Position numbers and translations under genes: made by a program. This document shows, piece by piece, positions 1-13,158 of a stretch of DNA of 64,000 bases. Origin of the DNA: Reticulitermes speratus (taxonomy: Eukaryota > Arthropoda > Insecta > Blattodea > Rhinotermitidae); assembly GCA_021186555.1 (NCBI GenBank), contig JAJKFL010000014.1, positions 18,303,533 through 18,367,532 of the forward strand, in the 5' to 3' direction. Below the pieces are notes generated by a model that saw only the letters and a program-made list of their open reading frames with translations, was not told the DNA's origin and made no database searches. How positions within the stretch are numbered: the stretch's first letter is position 1; each line of letters opens with the position of its first letter.

Positions 1-1312
1 TTTAATTAATTCAAACTGAACACTTTCCATTGAGATCTCTGTAATAATTGAAAATTAAGCAAACAAAAATGCAGGTAAAACTCCTATCAGGAAAATAAAT
101 TGACAGCGGAGGGGAGGGGGTTATTGACATAAAGTATAACTAAATTAATTTCTTGTAATATACTCGTACACATTTTACAACACATTGCAGTAATGAAACA
201 ATAAGACCTAATCCTGCCGTGCTCTTTTCGAAGCCTCTCCACACTCAGGCGATTGTCCAGTTTTAAGAAACGGGGCCATGATGACAGAGTAAATGAAATC
301 TAAGTAGCAAGAATAAGACCTCTAGGTTATTACATTTTACCAAACCGTGATGACACAATCATTAATGTGGTGTGAAGGAATTTTATATTTCTGTCTTGAA
401 AAATATTTTTACAAAACTTTCGTACTTTTGAAAAAATATACATCATATAAGATTTTGAATGCCCAACATTGACTGGCGTTTGTGTTCTTCCTACATCAAG
501 AGTCTACACAATTTTCAATTTGGTAACACTGATGTTAGCGATTTTGAAGGAACGGTGGAACAGCAATATAATTTAAGAAGAAAATATTAAAGGATCAACG
601 CTGTATGCAGTTAATGAGGATGGGTGTTCTCCAATTCTTCAGTAAGTTATTTTTATTTCTAACTTCTAGTATGACTAATTATTTCATTGACACCATAAAT
701 TACGTGAAACGAAACGAAAAGAAAACGGAAGTTCTGTTCTACTTAAGCTAGGATAACAAAAGCGGATAAAATGCCTCATTCTGCTTGCATAATAACCTGA
801 ACTATCCGGAATTACACAAAAAATGCAAAGTACCTGATTACAGAGGCGGATAGTAGCAGACAGTCTTCCAAACTACATGACATAATCTTCAGACCAAGTG
901 CTCATTTCGTCGGGAAAGAAGAGTTGTCAATATTGCTGTAAATGCTGGCATAATTGTTTCACGTTTTTCACCAAAACTTTCAGTGATTCGAGTGTTATAT
1001 GTACTCGTTTGGCGCGAGAGTTTTACGGAAGCAGAAACTTAAAACACGTAAGATTGCAAAATAACAGTAGAACTGATAACTGACGTTACGACGGAGAAAG
1101 AGGTACCTACGAAATTCTGTTGTATATCTTCCAAATTACCTTTAACAAGTTCCCATTTTTATTGAAGTTATATTTTCCAAATTCAGGATTTGAGAGTATT
1201 CGTATTGTTTAACTCAATAAAGTACTCTTTCTTAAGAAGCGAATAGTTGTCCTTTGATCAAAGACATTCCCTTCTTGTCAAAACCGTCCAATATCGTGTT
1301 TACAAGAACACG

Positions 1313-1411
1313 TCAGTTTAGCCTATCCTGAGTCAGATGCATCCACTCCAGAAGCTCATGTTCCATTTTCACGAAATGCATTTCAATATTTTCCGTCCGT
1401 CTGTGCCTATT
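1313..1411 (-). mobile_element. Fossil of a non-LTR retrotransposon ORF2 C-terminus
   Basis: The minus-strand translation contains TENIEMHF followed by HLTQDRLN. This aligns with the conserved tail of insect non-LTR ORF2 proteins, where a WEDNI-x-MD motif is followed about 15 residues later by LAQDR-x-RW. The better-preserved copy at 46885-47245 shows the same WEDNIEKD motif. It is a short, decayed piece with no reverse transcriptase core, so it is certainly not functional. Confidence 0.5.
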
Positions 1412-2075
1412 TGTCACAAGTGGTGTATTCCTTTCAGGTTCCAGGATCACAATTTTGTAGTCTGTCTTGTGTGTGTGTGTCTGTCTGTACATGTTCTTCT
1501 GCCTTTTTCCCCTTGAATTAATGGCTCTCATGTTATCCGATGACATGCAAAAATTAAAAAAACTACTCATAATAGAATTTTCTTGAGGCTCGGTTTTTTC
1601 TATTCCTTTGGCCCACTATTATTTTATTCAGCGAACTTTCCTCAAATAAACTTTACCACTGGACATTGTTATTTTGTGGCGTTAAACTACTAAACGACAC
1701 ACACTTTTAGGGCCTTCATACACCTACATACGTGTAAGTGAATAACAGACATGCCGGTGATTTTATGACATCGATCTGAGTGCTGACAGTTACGAAACAT
1801 AAACACAAATAATTTAGAAGCAGAAATAGATTTCAGGAATGAAGGATCCGAAACGTAATTAATTCAGGTCGATTAGAGGAGACGGAAAAACAACAGGCGA
1901 CGGTACAATAACAAGCAGCGTGTGAAAGTAGACTGCTGGAACATTTATATAAATAAAGGAAAATCGAATCCTGAAGCTACTTTACAATAAAAAATTACAT
2001 GAGGAAAATATAGGAAATGCCAAATACATGAAAGAGTGTTAACACTTGTAACAGGAACAGGCCAAGAAGTTTATT

Positions 2076-2142
2076 GGTGGTGAGGACGAAGACGACGATG
2101 GTGATGGGGGTGGTGATGATGATGATGACGACGACGAATTCA
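2076..2142. repeat. GAT/GAC-rich trinucleotide microsatellite
   Basis: Imperfect run of GAC, GAT and GGT triplets (gaggacgaagacgacgatgg, then gatgatgatgatgacgacga). It would encode Asp/Glu in one frame but has no surrounding coding context. Confidence 0.8.
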
Positions 2143-2689
2143 ATGCTTATATCAAAATAAAGCCAAAATTATGTCAAAGATGGTCATAATGAATTATTCC
2201 TTGTAAAATAATCTACTTAATCGTATTTCCGTCAGCAACTATCGAGAATTGAGAACTGAGGTTCAGTGACAAAGAAGTGGATAGTCTGATGCAGTGAAAT
2301 CACTTGAAATGGCATCAAGCGTGACATCAACGATTAGTATCCTGCCGAGAACGTAATTGGATTTCACGCCTGCAGAGAGCTCCAATTTGTAGGTAATGAC
2401 TCTCGGGCTAAGGGCAGAATCCATAGCTACGTTTTGATTCCGATTGTTAGTGCAAATATTTAAAATGCTAAGAGTTAAAGACTGACTAAACTCGTTTTAA
2501 CATGACGCTATAATCTAAAACGAATAATGGTAAGTTTCAAGTGAACTGGCGGACTTTCGACAACTGTTTTTGCGTCTCTGTTACTGTGCCGGTTTTAGCA
2601 GTAAAAACAAAATTAAATAAGTTTATAACCGTGAGATATTTTAGGCTTTCAACACTCAGCAGATGTGGTCGTCGTTCGTTTGGGGTCTT

Positions 2690-2785
2690 GTGTGGCACAA
2701 TTGGTATTTTGTCTCCGACGTTTCGGGACAGCATATCGGTACCACCATCGACGGTCAAGATGTCCAAGAAGGACATCTTGTAACA
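2690..2785. repeat. Fragment of GACGTTTCG-ended inverted-repeat family
   Basis: Contains gacgtttcgggacagc followed by atcggtaccaccatcgacgg and a gtcaagatgtccaagaagga segment. The same order (GACGTTTCGG, then ATCGGTCCCATC, then GGTCAAGCAGTCC) recurs at 53905-53990 and in related form at 39793, 52385 and 55670. Only the left part is recognisable here. Confidence 0.5.
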
Positions 2786-2811
2786 TGTATGTTCTTGACA
2801 ATGGTTTCACA

Positions 2812-3060
2812 TAGTTAAAATCATTCCCATTCACCAGGACTTTTTCCATTGTCACACTACATGTAAAAAACACATTTCGGAAGCTAATTTCTTCCGTCCT
2901 CAGATGATAAATAACTAATACTAAGAGACAATTTGATAATTTTTTCTCTTAGTATTAGTTATTTATCGTCTGAGGACGGAAGAAATTAGCTTCCAAATGT
3001 ATTTTGTTAAATGTAGTGTGACAATGGAAAAAGACCTGGTGAATGGGAGTGATTTTAGTT
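2812..3060. mobile_element. Fold-back (hairpin) MITE-like element
   Basis: The two halves are reverse complements of each other over about 115 bases, with a loop of roughly 15 bases near 2930-2944. Matching landmarks are cattcaccaggactttttcc on the left against aaaagacctggtgaatggg on the right, and gcuaatttcttccgtcctca-type sequence on the left against gaggacggaagaaattagc on the right. A handful of mismatches shows it is not recent. There is no coding capacity, as expected for a non-autonomous fold-back element or MITE. Confidence 0.85.
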
Positions 3061-6000
3061 AAGGATATCTGGAACTGAATGTGAGACAGATAGGCATTGA
3101 CGCTGCACAAGGTCCCTAAGAGTGAAGCCCTCAACTTTCACAACTGCTGCAAACATACAACAAATTTGAAATTATATGATGACTACTGGAGTAGGGCAGA
3201 GGCTCCAAACCTCTTGTAAGCCACGACGTACTTTACCGAATAATAGATTTTCGCGGGAAATGCTGTAACGTGAAGAAGGAGAATAAATTTAATTAAGAAT
3301 TTTACCGACACAAAAGATGGAAAATGTTAAGTAGGAAATAAGGAGGTAAATGAAAGCAGAATTTTGCAAACTTAAATTAGACAACGGCTGGAATGACAAC
3401 TGTAGTGTCTGCTCTAAACGCAAGGCAAGTACGTAATTGTATTCGTACGTGATACCGGACATTCAGAAATAATGTGCGCACTGGATGCCCCGGTGGGCAC
3501 GTGTCACAGATCAACCTATTTCAGGAATATGAGCAATTAGAATAGAGGTTTTGTTCTGCAGCTACCAGTAATAAAGCGAAGTAAATCATTTGTCTCGTGC
3601 GCCACGTCACGCCTCATTAGCGACCCTCTATATTAGACGTGATAATTAGTTCGTAATTTGGTCTGATAGAGTCAATTAATGGCAAAACAATATCGTACAC
3701 AAAAGCACTTAACATATGCTGTGTTCCAGCTCGGCTACATTTCTATTGGTGTCAGGTTTTGACATGAATGGTAATTTGAAAGCTAATATATTGTTGCCGT
3801 TTCATACAATGTATAACATTTAATTCAAGGAGTTGTTACAAATATCCTGCAAGCAGTTCCGGTTTAAAACATTCCTGAGACCAATGAAAAAATGAATTTT
3901 GGTACCTACTTACACGTAGTTCTGAACTGACAATGCAGACAGAGCAATTTAAGAATTTGCATGTTATACGTGTGGCACAAAGTCAGAAATAAGACCAGAC
4001 TCTGCAGGGTCCTTGGATCGATGGGGCCTGACGAATTCACATAGATTGCGATAGTGTTAAATGGCCTCGCACGAAAATTTAAAGGCGAAAATTACGTTTT
4101 GATGCTTAATTAAACAGAGGGACAGTTTTATTTCGTCATCTATTCAAAACGTTGCGACACAAAGTTTCTACAAGAGTGTTGTAAATTGAGTAATTTATAA
4201 AGAATTTCTCTCAGTCATAAGCTGGAGACTGCAGCCTTATATTTTATGAAATGAGTGTTACTTGTCTATTGATAATATATTCAAAAGCCTACATCAAGTG
4301 CCAATAATTTCGCTCACACCTAAAAGTTCCGAAGTCCGCCCTTTTGTTATTGCCCACTACAGATGCTTTAAAGCTAATATGTTCAGGTTCCCTTCGATTA
4401 CACAAGAAATTTCGTGAAAGTATGCCAAATGGTTCAACAATTCGAAACGAGGAACTCTAGGACACACGTACTGACATTACGGCTATTACTTAAATCCAAT
4501 CTATTCTCTAATAAATGGCACTAGCTTAACAAAAGGAAATGAATCCTTTTACGATCAAGGTTTAATTTCCACTGCTGTCACAATTGTCAGCGGTATTCAT
4601 TACTGGTGTTACCGTAGAACAGGGCGATGATATGAAATCTAAATTTCCTTGGCAGTTGTACTCGGGCCGGTAAATACAGCTAGCGTCCCGCAAATAGAAC
4701 TCAGCAATTAGCTATTGGTTTGCCCAGAACTGTTTACACGGATGGAGTGTTAAAGGGAACAGTGTTTGTAAATATTTTCTGCAGATAACACAGAGGTGTT
4801 AAAATCTGTCACACAGCACAGTGCAGTCTGAAACGGTGACAAACTGCTTGTGTTATGTGAGTCTAAGACGGTGTCTCCGAACAACTTTGTGGGAAACAGA
4901 ATGATATACGGCAAATGTGTGTCTTTACTTTCCACATTACAACGCAAAACACTGGCAATGAGAATGTGTGACACATCTGAAAACAGAGGACTTAGACAAC
5001 AAGGTAAGATGAATGAATGCAGAGTACATCGAAACCTGCTTGGAACACAATACCAAGGGATCTGGACATTTTTCCGCTTCAGACTTGCTTCTTTTTAGCA
5101 AGGTTCCCTTCCTTCTTGGTGAAAGACCATGCACAGTACGGTCAACTTTGTGTACGGGCTCGGCAACACAAGCGTTAATTAACACTGCATTGTTACTAAG
5201 CGGTATACTTTTCAATCTCTTGTTATGTTTCTTCTTCCTCTTCCATTTGAGAGGTATGTTCAAATGTTATGCACATATTCGTAATTTATTAAAGGCCAGG
5301 CTTAAACCTTTCCTATTTACCTTGTAAAAATTTTCCGAGATAAATTCCACTACGCAAACAATGAGAAAATAATAACTAGCATAAAGCTGGTTCTTGCTTC
5401 AACGGAAGAATATGAAAAGCATGTTTCATCCTGAAACGGAACCTAAAGAACTTCGAAAGTTCTGGAAAAGTTTCTAAATTTATAGTAAGATACCAAACTT
5501 GTTAAATTAATGTGGGTGCGGCTATAAAACAGATTATTTCTTCAAAGGTAGACACTATAATAGCAACGGTAGAACTGCTACCATGTTCTACTCCTACAGG
5601 TAACTGCTTGTTGAGAAGCCTTAGCTTCTCGTGTATAAGGATAATTCAAAACGGACTAGTTTTCATAAAATTCTTGCTCCTCGTTTCCTTTCTCGCAAAC
5701 AATTTTGTCAGTTATGGGTAAGATAAAACAGGACTTTTCTTTCTGCATTCTTTGGACCAGAGGACATTTCCGATCAAAGTATATTCTTCTTTGTACCACG
5801 TTTCGTATTAGACAAAAAATATTGTAAAATTCTTGGTGTAAAAGTAAAAGAGTTTAATGGATTATACCGCGCTAGAATATGCTACTTTGATGCTAACCGT
5901 TGCTTGTTATTGTGATTTTTAGGTCGTTTAATGACGATACTTCAGCCTCAGGTGTTGCACAATGTCGAGTGAAATGGGAAACGATTAGTAATGGGGAGAG

Positions 6001-6192
6001 GTAAGGATTTGGAAGAAGGTGGTTTTATCTTATTGAAGGTATTTCTTGGGTACTTGCACGCAGAGACTGCTATTCACAGCTGGTACTTCAGGCAAAGAAC
6101 CTACGAGCGTTACTCCTACGCCAAACTGTTTGGTGTCACCTGTCCCGGCCCGGCATAAGCCGCAAATCTCTGCCACTGATGGGCTTACTCAC

Positions 6193-6369
6193 CCGCACGA
6201 GATCCGTCAGCAGAGACAGACGAAAAGACCAGTCCAGCTTGATCTCGTCCTGCACCAGAACGTCCTCCAGCGATCCGCGGCTGCACCACTCCAGCACCAG
6301 TGCTGGTCGGTTTGGGTCTGTCAGGCATCCGATCAGCACGTTCAGGTTCTCGTGTCGCAATCCGTGCAT
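6193..6369 (-). CDS. Receptor guanylate cyclase, exon with kinase-homology domain core
   Basis: This 59-codon exon encodes part of the kinase-homology domain (KHD), the pseudokinase that relays ligand binding to the cyclase in membrane guanylate cyclases. Visible landmarks in order are GLRHENLNVLIGCLTDP (helix C and strand 4 region), ALVLEWCSRGSLEDVL (hinge, typical of the family) and LDWSFRLSLLTDLVR (helix E region). The acceptor is tgtccgcag|ATG and the donor GTGCGG|GTGAGT; both ends are phase 0. It joins in frame to 14027-14107, about 7.7 kb upstream. The next expected exon, with the inactive catalytic-loop region, is not in the window. The ATG at the exon start is an ordinary internal methionine. 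Family assignment is very secure; which insect paralogue it is cannot be settled here. Confidence 0.95.
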
Positions 6370-9300
6370 CTGCGGACAGCAACGTACGTGCTAATTTCAG
6401 GGGTCTAAAGGATTAGGTCTCGCAAAATTAGAAAAGTTGTATGTCCTGTAATCTAGGACTACTCTCTAAAATTAACCCTTATGATTGCAACGAACAATAG
6501 CGAAACACCTTTAATAAAGGAAAATCTACAATGACACCTATTTAGTGAGAAAACTTGTGATCTTATTTTACTTTAAATTACGATGCTCTCCATTAGTCTA
6601 TAGATCTCTACAATCTCTCTTTATACTAGATCTATTCCTGGACTCTGGTGACAAGCGATGCAAATTATTGCTGCCAACAATCATGCAAGTTTGGAGTATT
6701 CTCTTCTTTTGGTGACAGCATGATATATGACCACGCTTCACTTCTCGCCATGTGAATGAATTCATGACGTGCGGTTCAAAAGAAGACGCAGCTATCACTG
6801 CGGCGACACACTGACAAATTTCCGCACACGAATTGCTAACACTGACCACATTTGAGGACTTTAAGTACAGATCAGTGTCGTCTGTCCAAACAAAGAAAAT
6901 AATGTTTATTTGAATAAAAATGTCATTACAGCAGTCCCAAAACTTGCTTATAAAAGTATCTCAAGGAAAGGGCATAGTTTATCTTTAAGGCAAATTTTCG
7001 TCTGAAGCAGATTAACCTACATAATTCAGGGCCAACTTCTCACACATGATATATTTATATACATATACTCCATACGCATATGTACGTATGACCCATGTTA
7101 CAATTTATAAGTATTTACATAATTCGTTTATTCATAGGCCTACGTAAACTATATTGTTAATGAATAGTATTCATTGGCAATATTCTGTCTTTTAACAAGC
7201 CCATTAATTTATTATTTTTTCAGTTCATGTTTATTTATTTCTTCGCTACTTACTATAACTCTTTGCAATATTTTCCATTCTTTCTACAAATATTTCATAT
7301 GACGTAAATTCCAGGAAGTACAGCACTAAAAATGTAAGTGTGATGTCAATGCAACAAAAAGTCAAGTGGCATATTTTAGGTGTTATTGTGTATCTCATAT
7401 TAATATATTCCCTTTAATCATGTTTATCAAGCACAACTATACTTTTAATTAATTAAAATAAATAAATACACGAGTACTAATGAGTATTCTGTATTTATAA
7501 TTGTCGTTTATATATTCCTAATATACTACACCAGGTCACGGTATTTCCAATTAATGCGAAAAGTTGTTTTCTTTGAATTATTTTCGCTGAATGAATAAGT
7601 GCCAAACAACAAACCCTCCTCAGCAAAAACGAGGGAAGGGATTGTAATTCCTTGAACAGTTTCATAAATATTGCTCGATTTACCTTATGCAAGATAAGAG
7701 ACGTGAGTGAAATTGCTTGAATATTTGCATAACTATTTGCTTTCCTTGTGTAATATTAGCTTCTCCCAAAAGCAATTTCTTCTCACACTGCCTAAACTAT
7801 TTACCGTTAACCAAACGACATCAATTATTATAGGCCTACTACACACCACTGTGATGCTTTCTATTTACTCAGCATATGACACAAATCCCTTTGGAAGACT
7901 ACTTGAAGTAACGGCTTTAATTAAAGTCATTGCTTCACGTCGTCACAAAAATGAAACCTAAGAGTTTGAGTTACGACAGTTTTAATTTGAGGGCCTGTCA
8001 GAGTATGCTGTAAAGTAGCTGAACAAAAGAAAGGTCAACTAAAGAACTTAAGATAGAGAGACAAAGTAGGTGACATGTAAGAAGCAATATAACACAAGTA
8101 TTAAGAGGGCTTGAACAAGAACGCAAAAGAATGGTCGGTTATTTTAGAAGGAGTTATGTTGACTTGGTCATATTCCCAGTGGAATTTCTCTCATTTATTT
8201 CCTTTTTAAGAAGAACTTTGGGAAGAAATGGGTCAGAAGATGAAATTTGTCGGTATCATACCCTACTCTTTTCAGTAAGAACTCAAAAGTTCCTCTTCAT
8301 ATACAGCATGATATCCATTTACGTTCCCTGTTCAGAGATGAGATTTCCAAGCTGCTGGTTACAAAGTCACGTCAGCAGAGACAGATTTAGTTTCAAGCTT
8401 ACTTTCGAGGTAATAATGAATCTCTCTCGCACGATCCCAGTGACACAGAATACTATAACGAACTGACGTACCAATGAATTACGCTTTTCACTTAGCAGGT
8501 TCTGAGCAGTTTAAACTTGGGAAGGCTCGGTAGCACTCAAGTTTAAATCTTTTGTAACTTCCCGTACCATACTTAAGAACATGAAGATTAAAACGTATAA
8601 AATTACAATTCTACATTTATAAAGCTGCGAGAATTGGTCCTTCACTCTAGGAAGAGAACATACAAGTTTAGAGGGTTTGTAAAGATGGCTGTGGGGGATG
8701 ACCGAAGTTAACAATGACGACGTAGCAGGGAGATGAATAAAATTACGTAACGAAGAGTTTCATTAGTTGTAAAATTAAAAAATTACAGTAATTAATTGAC
8801 GGAAGTGAATGGGCCGAAAACATGCACACAAAAATGTTTAGTCGAATGAAAGGAAGAATTCTTTAAGAAGGCCTTCTTATATAGATGGTGTAAAATTTGA
8901 AATGCATCTCCGAGAGATATAACGTGATGATGTGGACTGAAGTCATCTGGAATAGGACAGGATAATTACATTTCAATTTCCAATAATGTAAAATATTTAC
9001 TGAACACAATTTGGAAAAAGATCCTGCACGTTGAAGTTAGAAATTTAATGTAGACCAGTATTGTAGGGTAGTGTAAAGGCAGCATTTGTCCAGTGGTTAT
9101 CACAGCGCCATGAATGTACCTGTATATAGGATTATGACAAATACGGTTCTACACACCCTTAACTCTGACGCTTAATAAATGAAGGCTAAATAATTAGCAT
9201 CACGCTTTTGGCCACTTTGAGGCGAGTAAATAGGGGCCGGCAAGCATTGCCCCACGAAGCTTGGTATCTCCAAGTTTAATTCCGTTAAGTTGGCGGAGAA

Positions 9301-9624
9301 AAATTCCTGCCAACGCCAGAAAGCGAATACCAGTTTTGCAGCATATAGACATATCAATGATTAAGCTGTCACAGCTAACAGCTCTGTTACAGTAGGAGAA
9401 TAAATAGATAGCCAGAATATTCAGATTAAATTTGAAACTACGCAGTATGTGGAAAGATAATATTAAAATTAACGTTAAACAATAAGTTTACTAGACTGAC
9501 CGGGTCAAAATCACGGTCTAATAGCGAGTCTGTTCATGACAGTGACGTATCTTCTCGTTGCATAACAGGTTGGTATAAAAACTGTAGACTGTTCACGTTA
9601 GGTCCCGCTTAGGAAATTCAACTG

Positions 9625-9870
9625 TTGAGCGGTTGACATTCTTGCATCATATTCAGGAAGTCTCGGGTTCAAATCTCGGTTAGTAGACTGCCCATATTGA
9701 GTAAGGTTGTTTGCGGTTTTTTTTTTCAGTACCTCCAGCCAAATTCCGACACAGCACCTTAAATTAGATCAGGACAGTTTCCTTCCAAATGTTTTTAATT
9801 CACCAGTCATCCTATCATTCGACGCTATAAAGCCATAGAAACTAATGTCATTAAATAAATAAAGAATAGG
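9625..9870 (+). mobile_element. Old tRNA-derived SINE (family D)
   Basis: A box-B-like stretch, ctcgggttcaaatctcgg, sits about 55 bases after a leader that resembles a box A. It is followed by a body with cagtacctccagccaaattc and gtttccttccaaat, ending in an attaaataaataaag tail. This order resembles common arthropod SINEs with tRNA-like heads. The copy is diverged and its limits are approximate. Confidence 0.45.
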
Positions 9871-10384
9871 TTTATTTGCCTATTACATTGAAATTACGAG
9901 GTATTACGTTATCACTTAGTTAACTGATTAATTGATTAGCTGCAGTCTTCATAGTTTCTTTGACTTCGATTATTAAACTTCGAAACCGGGCTATGAATTC
10001 AGCTGCTGCTCTTCTAATGGAATGTTCCTGACCTCTACGTTTGACAAAGTTTATAGTTTGCGTAAGGTGATATTCTATTTTATTCATTGGCTTTATCACA
10101 CAGCAAACTAAACTCAACTCATCGCATTACCTCTATACACTCTGTCATGACTGGCAACACGTAGGCCTAAGCATCGAAAGATGAATCGTAAATTGATGGC
10201 AGATGTCAAACTGCAGGGCTGTGTTCTAAATAAGAAATGATGGCATTATAACTTAGCCTTCTGGTGGCTATTGGAAAATTTATTTTTCTTATCACAATTA
10301 GCGGAAACTCTATTAATTTCGAATTTTCCATATGATTTCAATGGAAAAATGCGTTATGTTAAAATTGATATTTTTTGTGTTTGG

Positions 10385-10636
10385 AGAAGGGCCCCGCAGC
10401 AGAAGCTATGGACGCACCGCAACCTTAAGGCTTATTGTGCAACCCTGTGATGAAGATGAAGATGAAGAGAAAGACGATTCGTTTTTTCATTTTTCCAAGT
10501 AATGGAGCACCGGTGGAATGATATTGACAGGGGAAAACCGAAGTACTCGGGGAAAAACCTGTCCCAGTTCCATTTTGTCCACCACAAATCCCATATCGAC
10601 TGACCCAGGATAGAACCCGGGCCCTCCGGTAGGAGA
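10385..10636 (-). mobile_element. SINE family B copy
   Basis: Reverse complement of the 13159-13440 element. Shared blocks include the GGGCCCCGCAGCAG end, GGCTTATTGTGCAACCCTGTGATGA, the ggagcaccggtggaatga block and gacaggggaaaaccgaagta. The tRNA-like head end (about 10590-10636) carries the complement of a GGTTCGA-like box B, here altered to gatagaacccgg. A decayed (GAAGAT)n patch lies inside. Confidence 0.85.
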
Positions 10637-12045
10637 AAATTGATATTACACACATACGAATTTGCTTCGAAAGGTTTAAGCTGCTATCAAGCTACTTTTG
10701 CAAAAGACGGAAGGTAATCACAATGAAAGTAACTCGGAACATGACGCGGGGAAAAAACGAGGGACTTACGGAACACATGTCAAACTCGAATATCACAGCT
10801 CACACTCAGTCAATGGCTCTGATTATTCCGTTGTAATTAATTACGTTTTCTTATTTCCATGAGTGCCTGTAAAAGTAAGTTCAAGGAAGTGTAAAACCAG
10901 ATACGCACAGTAGTGAATGCATATCTGGAGAAACAACTGTGCCTAGGGTCTATTACGGGCCTTGGAGTTCTGTAAATCCGTAAAAGAGTCCTGTATAGCA
11001 TGTAACAAATACAACCAACTGCCTTGTTTGAGCAGTAAGCAAAATAAAGCTAACAAGATTTCAGTTATATAACAAACCCCTATTCAAATGAATACGGAAT
11101 TTTTAATCAGCTACTATACAGTGTGTTCTGGGAACAAAGAAATTTTTCGGATAATATTATACACCTAATTACCAGCTTGTCTTTAAACACTTACACCAGT
11201 ATGACTGGCATAAGCTTTTCGACATCATCATATCATCATCATCAGTGTCACCACACACACATTACCAGTTCATTCACCCATTAACCGCTTAAGCACGGCC
11301 TGTTGTAAGGTTGAAAAATTCTCCCTTTGCCCTCACATTGCATTTATATATTTCGTATGCTTATCAAATAGAATGGAGATTATTTCCCTAACCAACGCTA
11401 CCTTTTCTAGTGGACAATCAGTTTGTTGTCTGTCTGGAAAGGACTGCAATTTTTATGATATTTAAATAATGTTCAGTAAAAAAATTATAAATGCATTTTC
11501 AATACCATGTAATGTACATTATTAATCATGGAACAGCACACATATTAGGAAAGTGCCAGGGGATTTCCTTCTTTTGTTCGCCGGAATATATATCCGGAAG
11601 GACCTGCGACCGGCCATCTAGACACAGGTTTTCGTTGTTTTCCTCTGTTTTCAAGCAAGTGCTAAGTTAGTTACTAATTTCAAGTTGCTTTTGCATTCTT
11701 CGCTCACATCTATCTCGATTTAAATTTTTTAAAATTAATTTCCTTACTTTACAGGATACGAGATTTTCTTCCAAAATTACACAGTTCAGAAGTATCAAAT
11801 AAATCAAACTTCGGCAACTCTTATTTCAAGCTACTATGCCTCACTATTCTAACATATCATTTTTACTTGCATTCTCCTGTTAGAAGGAGGAGTGGACGGA
11901 ATATGGGAACCTTCTTACTAATTGATGTCCTTTGTGCTCTAAAACAAAGCACTCTACCTGCCCTCATCATCCCAATCCTGTCATTCGGTCCATTGGTCAC
12001 TGCACACTACAAGATCTAACCACAATGTATAAGAAATATAAACAT

Positions 12046-12161
12046 AAGAGGCCGAAGCACAACCTGCTCTAAATAGAGCTTCTTGGTAAGGTAGTATTCT
12101 TGTATTCTCTATTGATGTAACTTGGTACTGTCAATAAAGCTTTTAATAATAATAATAAAAC
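12046..12161 (+). mobile_element. 3' end of a non-LTR retrotransposon with (TAA)n tail
   Basis: The segment ends in gtcaataaagcttttaataa and continues as TAATAATAATAA, a simple-repeat 3' tail typical of several insect non-LTR clades. No reverse transcriptase coding sequence is recognisable upstream, so this is a 5'-truncated copy. Start is approximate. Confidence 0.45.
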
Positions 12162-13053
12162 AAAGTGTCTCTCACTTCTTCCACGACTTTCCATTTCGCT
12201 ATTCTGCTTTTATTTCCTATGTCTCTCTCTCCCCCACTCCCTCTTTTCAGTCTTAAAAGGGTTAATTTACCTCATACAGTCCTCTTGACTAACACTTACT
12301 GCCCTAAATTAAGATCACAAAAATTTCAGTTGTTTACAAAGTATAAAGCCTTGAATAAACCTATCTGACATGTCTTTATAGTTACCGTATTACATAAATG
12401 CACTGCAGTGTCCCCATAACGTCAGAAAGTTTCTGTACACGTCATGAATACTTCGTTTTGTATGGTTAACAACAACACTGCATGAATTTCATACAAAAAT
12501 TGATTGATTTTCTCATCCGCCAGAATATATTTCTCTCTCGGGCTGTTGTGAGGATAGCAACAAATGTTTGGTTCAATAAAACACAGACATTCTCTGTAAC
12601 ATTGAGCTACTTTCAGCTTTTCAACTAGGTTTGTACAGTTGGATATACTGACACTATGACAAGCGGCCATATTTCGATTCAGGGGAGTGACATTCAGGTA
12701 ATGTTTACGGCACAACATTAAGTATATTCTGGGAATATCCAAGTGGCTTTACTCAGAAAATCGTGGCCGGGGCGCGAAATTAAATGCATAAGTATAACAA
12801 TATAAAGTACACAAAAAAGAATGTGCTTACTAATTGCAGACCCAACATGTTTCGTGCCATGTACATTGTAAGTATTTTATATTACTGTACTTGCGTCTAC
12901 GGTCACGATGTCATGAAACACGTATGTTTGTACACGTGTATCATACAGCGAGCGTGGATATACGTAAAAATTAACCCTTATGCCACACAAACCTTCACAG
13001 ATTAGTGTTAAGCTTACTGATAAAACCTATCAATTTTACTGTAATAATATACA

Positions 13054-13135
13054 GGATAGTTTGGCCAGTATAGTCACCTGCTACGGGCTGGGAGACCGAC
13101 ATTCGATTACCGTCAGAGGCCGGAAATTTGTGTTT
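13054..13135 (+). mobile_element. Truncated SINE family C head
   Basis: Begins ggatagtttggccagtatag and ends with a box-B-like cattcgattaccgtc. It parallels the head of the full copy at 36479 (ggatagcgtagtcggtatag, then cgatcgaatcccggtg). The body is missing and a SINE-B copy follows within about 25 bases. Confidence 0.5.
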
Positions 13136-13158
13136 CGTCCCTAACCAACCCTTTCACA

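Larger units (their letters stand above)
1..6192. other. Intronic DNA at the 3' side of the cyclase gene, no exon seen
   Basis: This stretch lies downstream (minus-strand sense) of the last visible exon, so it should be part of the intron leading to the remaining kinase-homology and cyclase exons, which I do not find here. I looked for the conserved continuation of the kinase-homology domain on the minus strand and saw nothing like it. It holds a LINE fossil, a GAT/GAC-rich microsatellite, an inverted-repeat fragment and a large hairpin element, listed separately. The remaining open frames are short, lack family resemblance and look like chance. Confidence 0.6.

Noticed and set aside
1-6192. 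Remaining KHD and cyclase catalytic exons
   Set aside because: I looked on the minus strand for the catalytic-loop equivalent and the cyclase metal-binding motifs and found none; they are most likely beyond the left edge.
6046-6408. 120-codon plus-strand open frame
   Set aside because: Antisense of the KHD exon; the GC-rich coding sequence on the other strand keeps it open.
8131-8466. 111-codon plus-strand open frame as a gene
   Set aside because: No recognisable domain, splice context or compositional bias; inside the cyclase intron.
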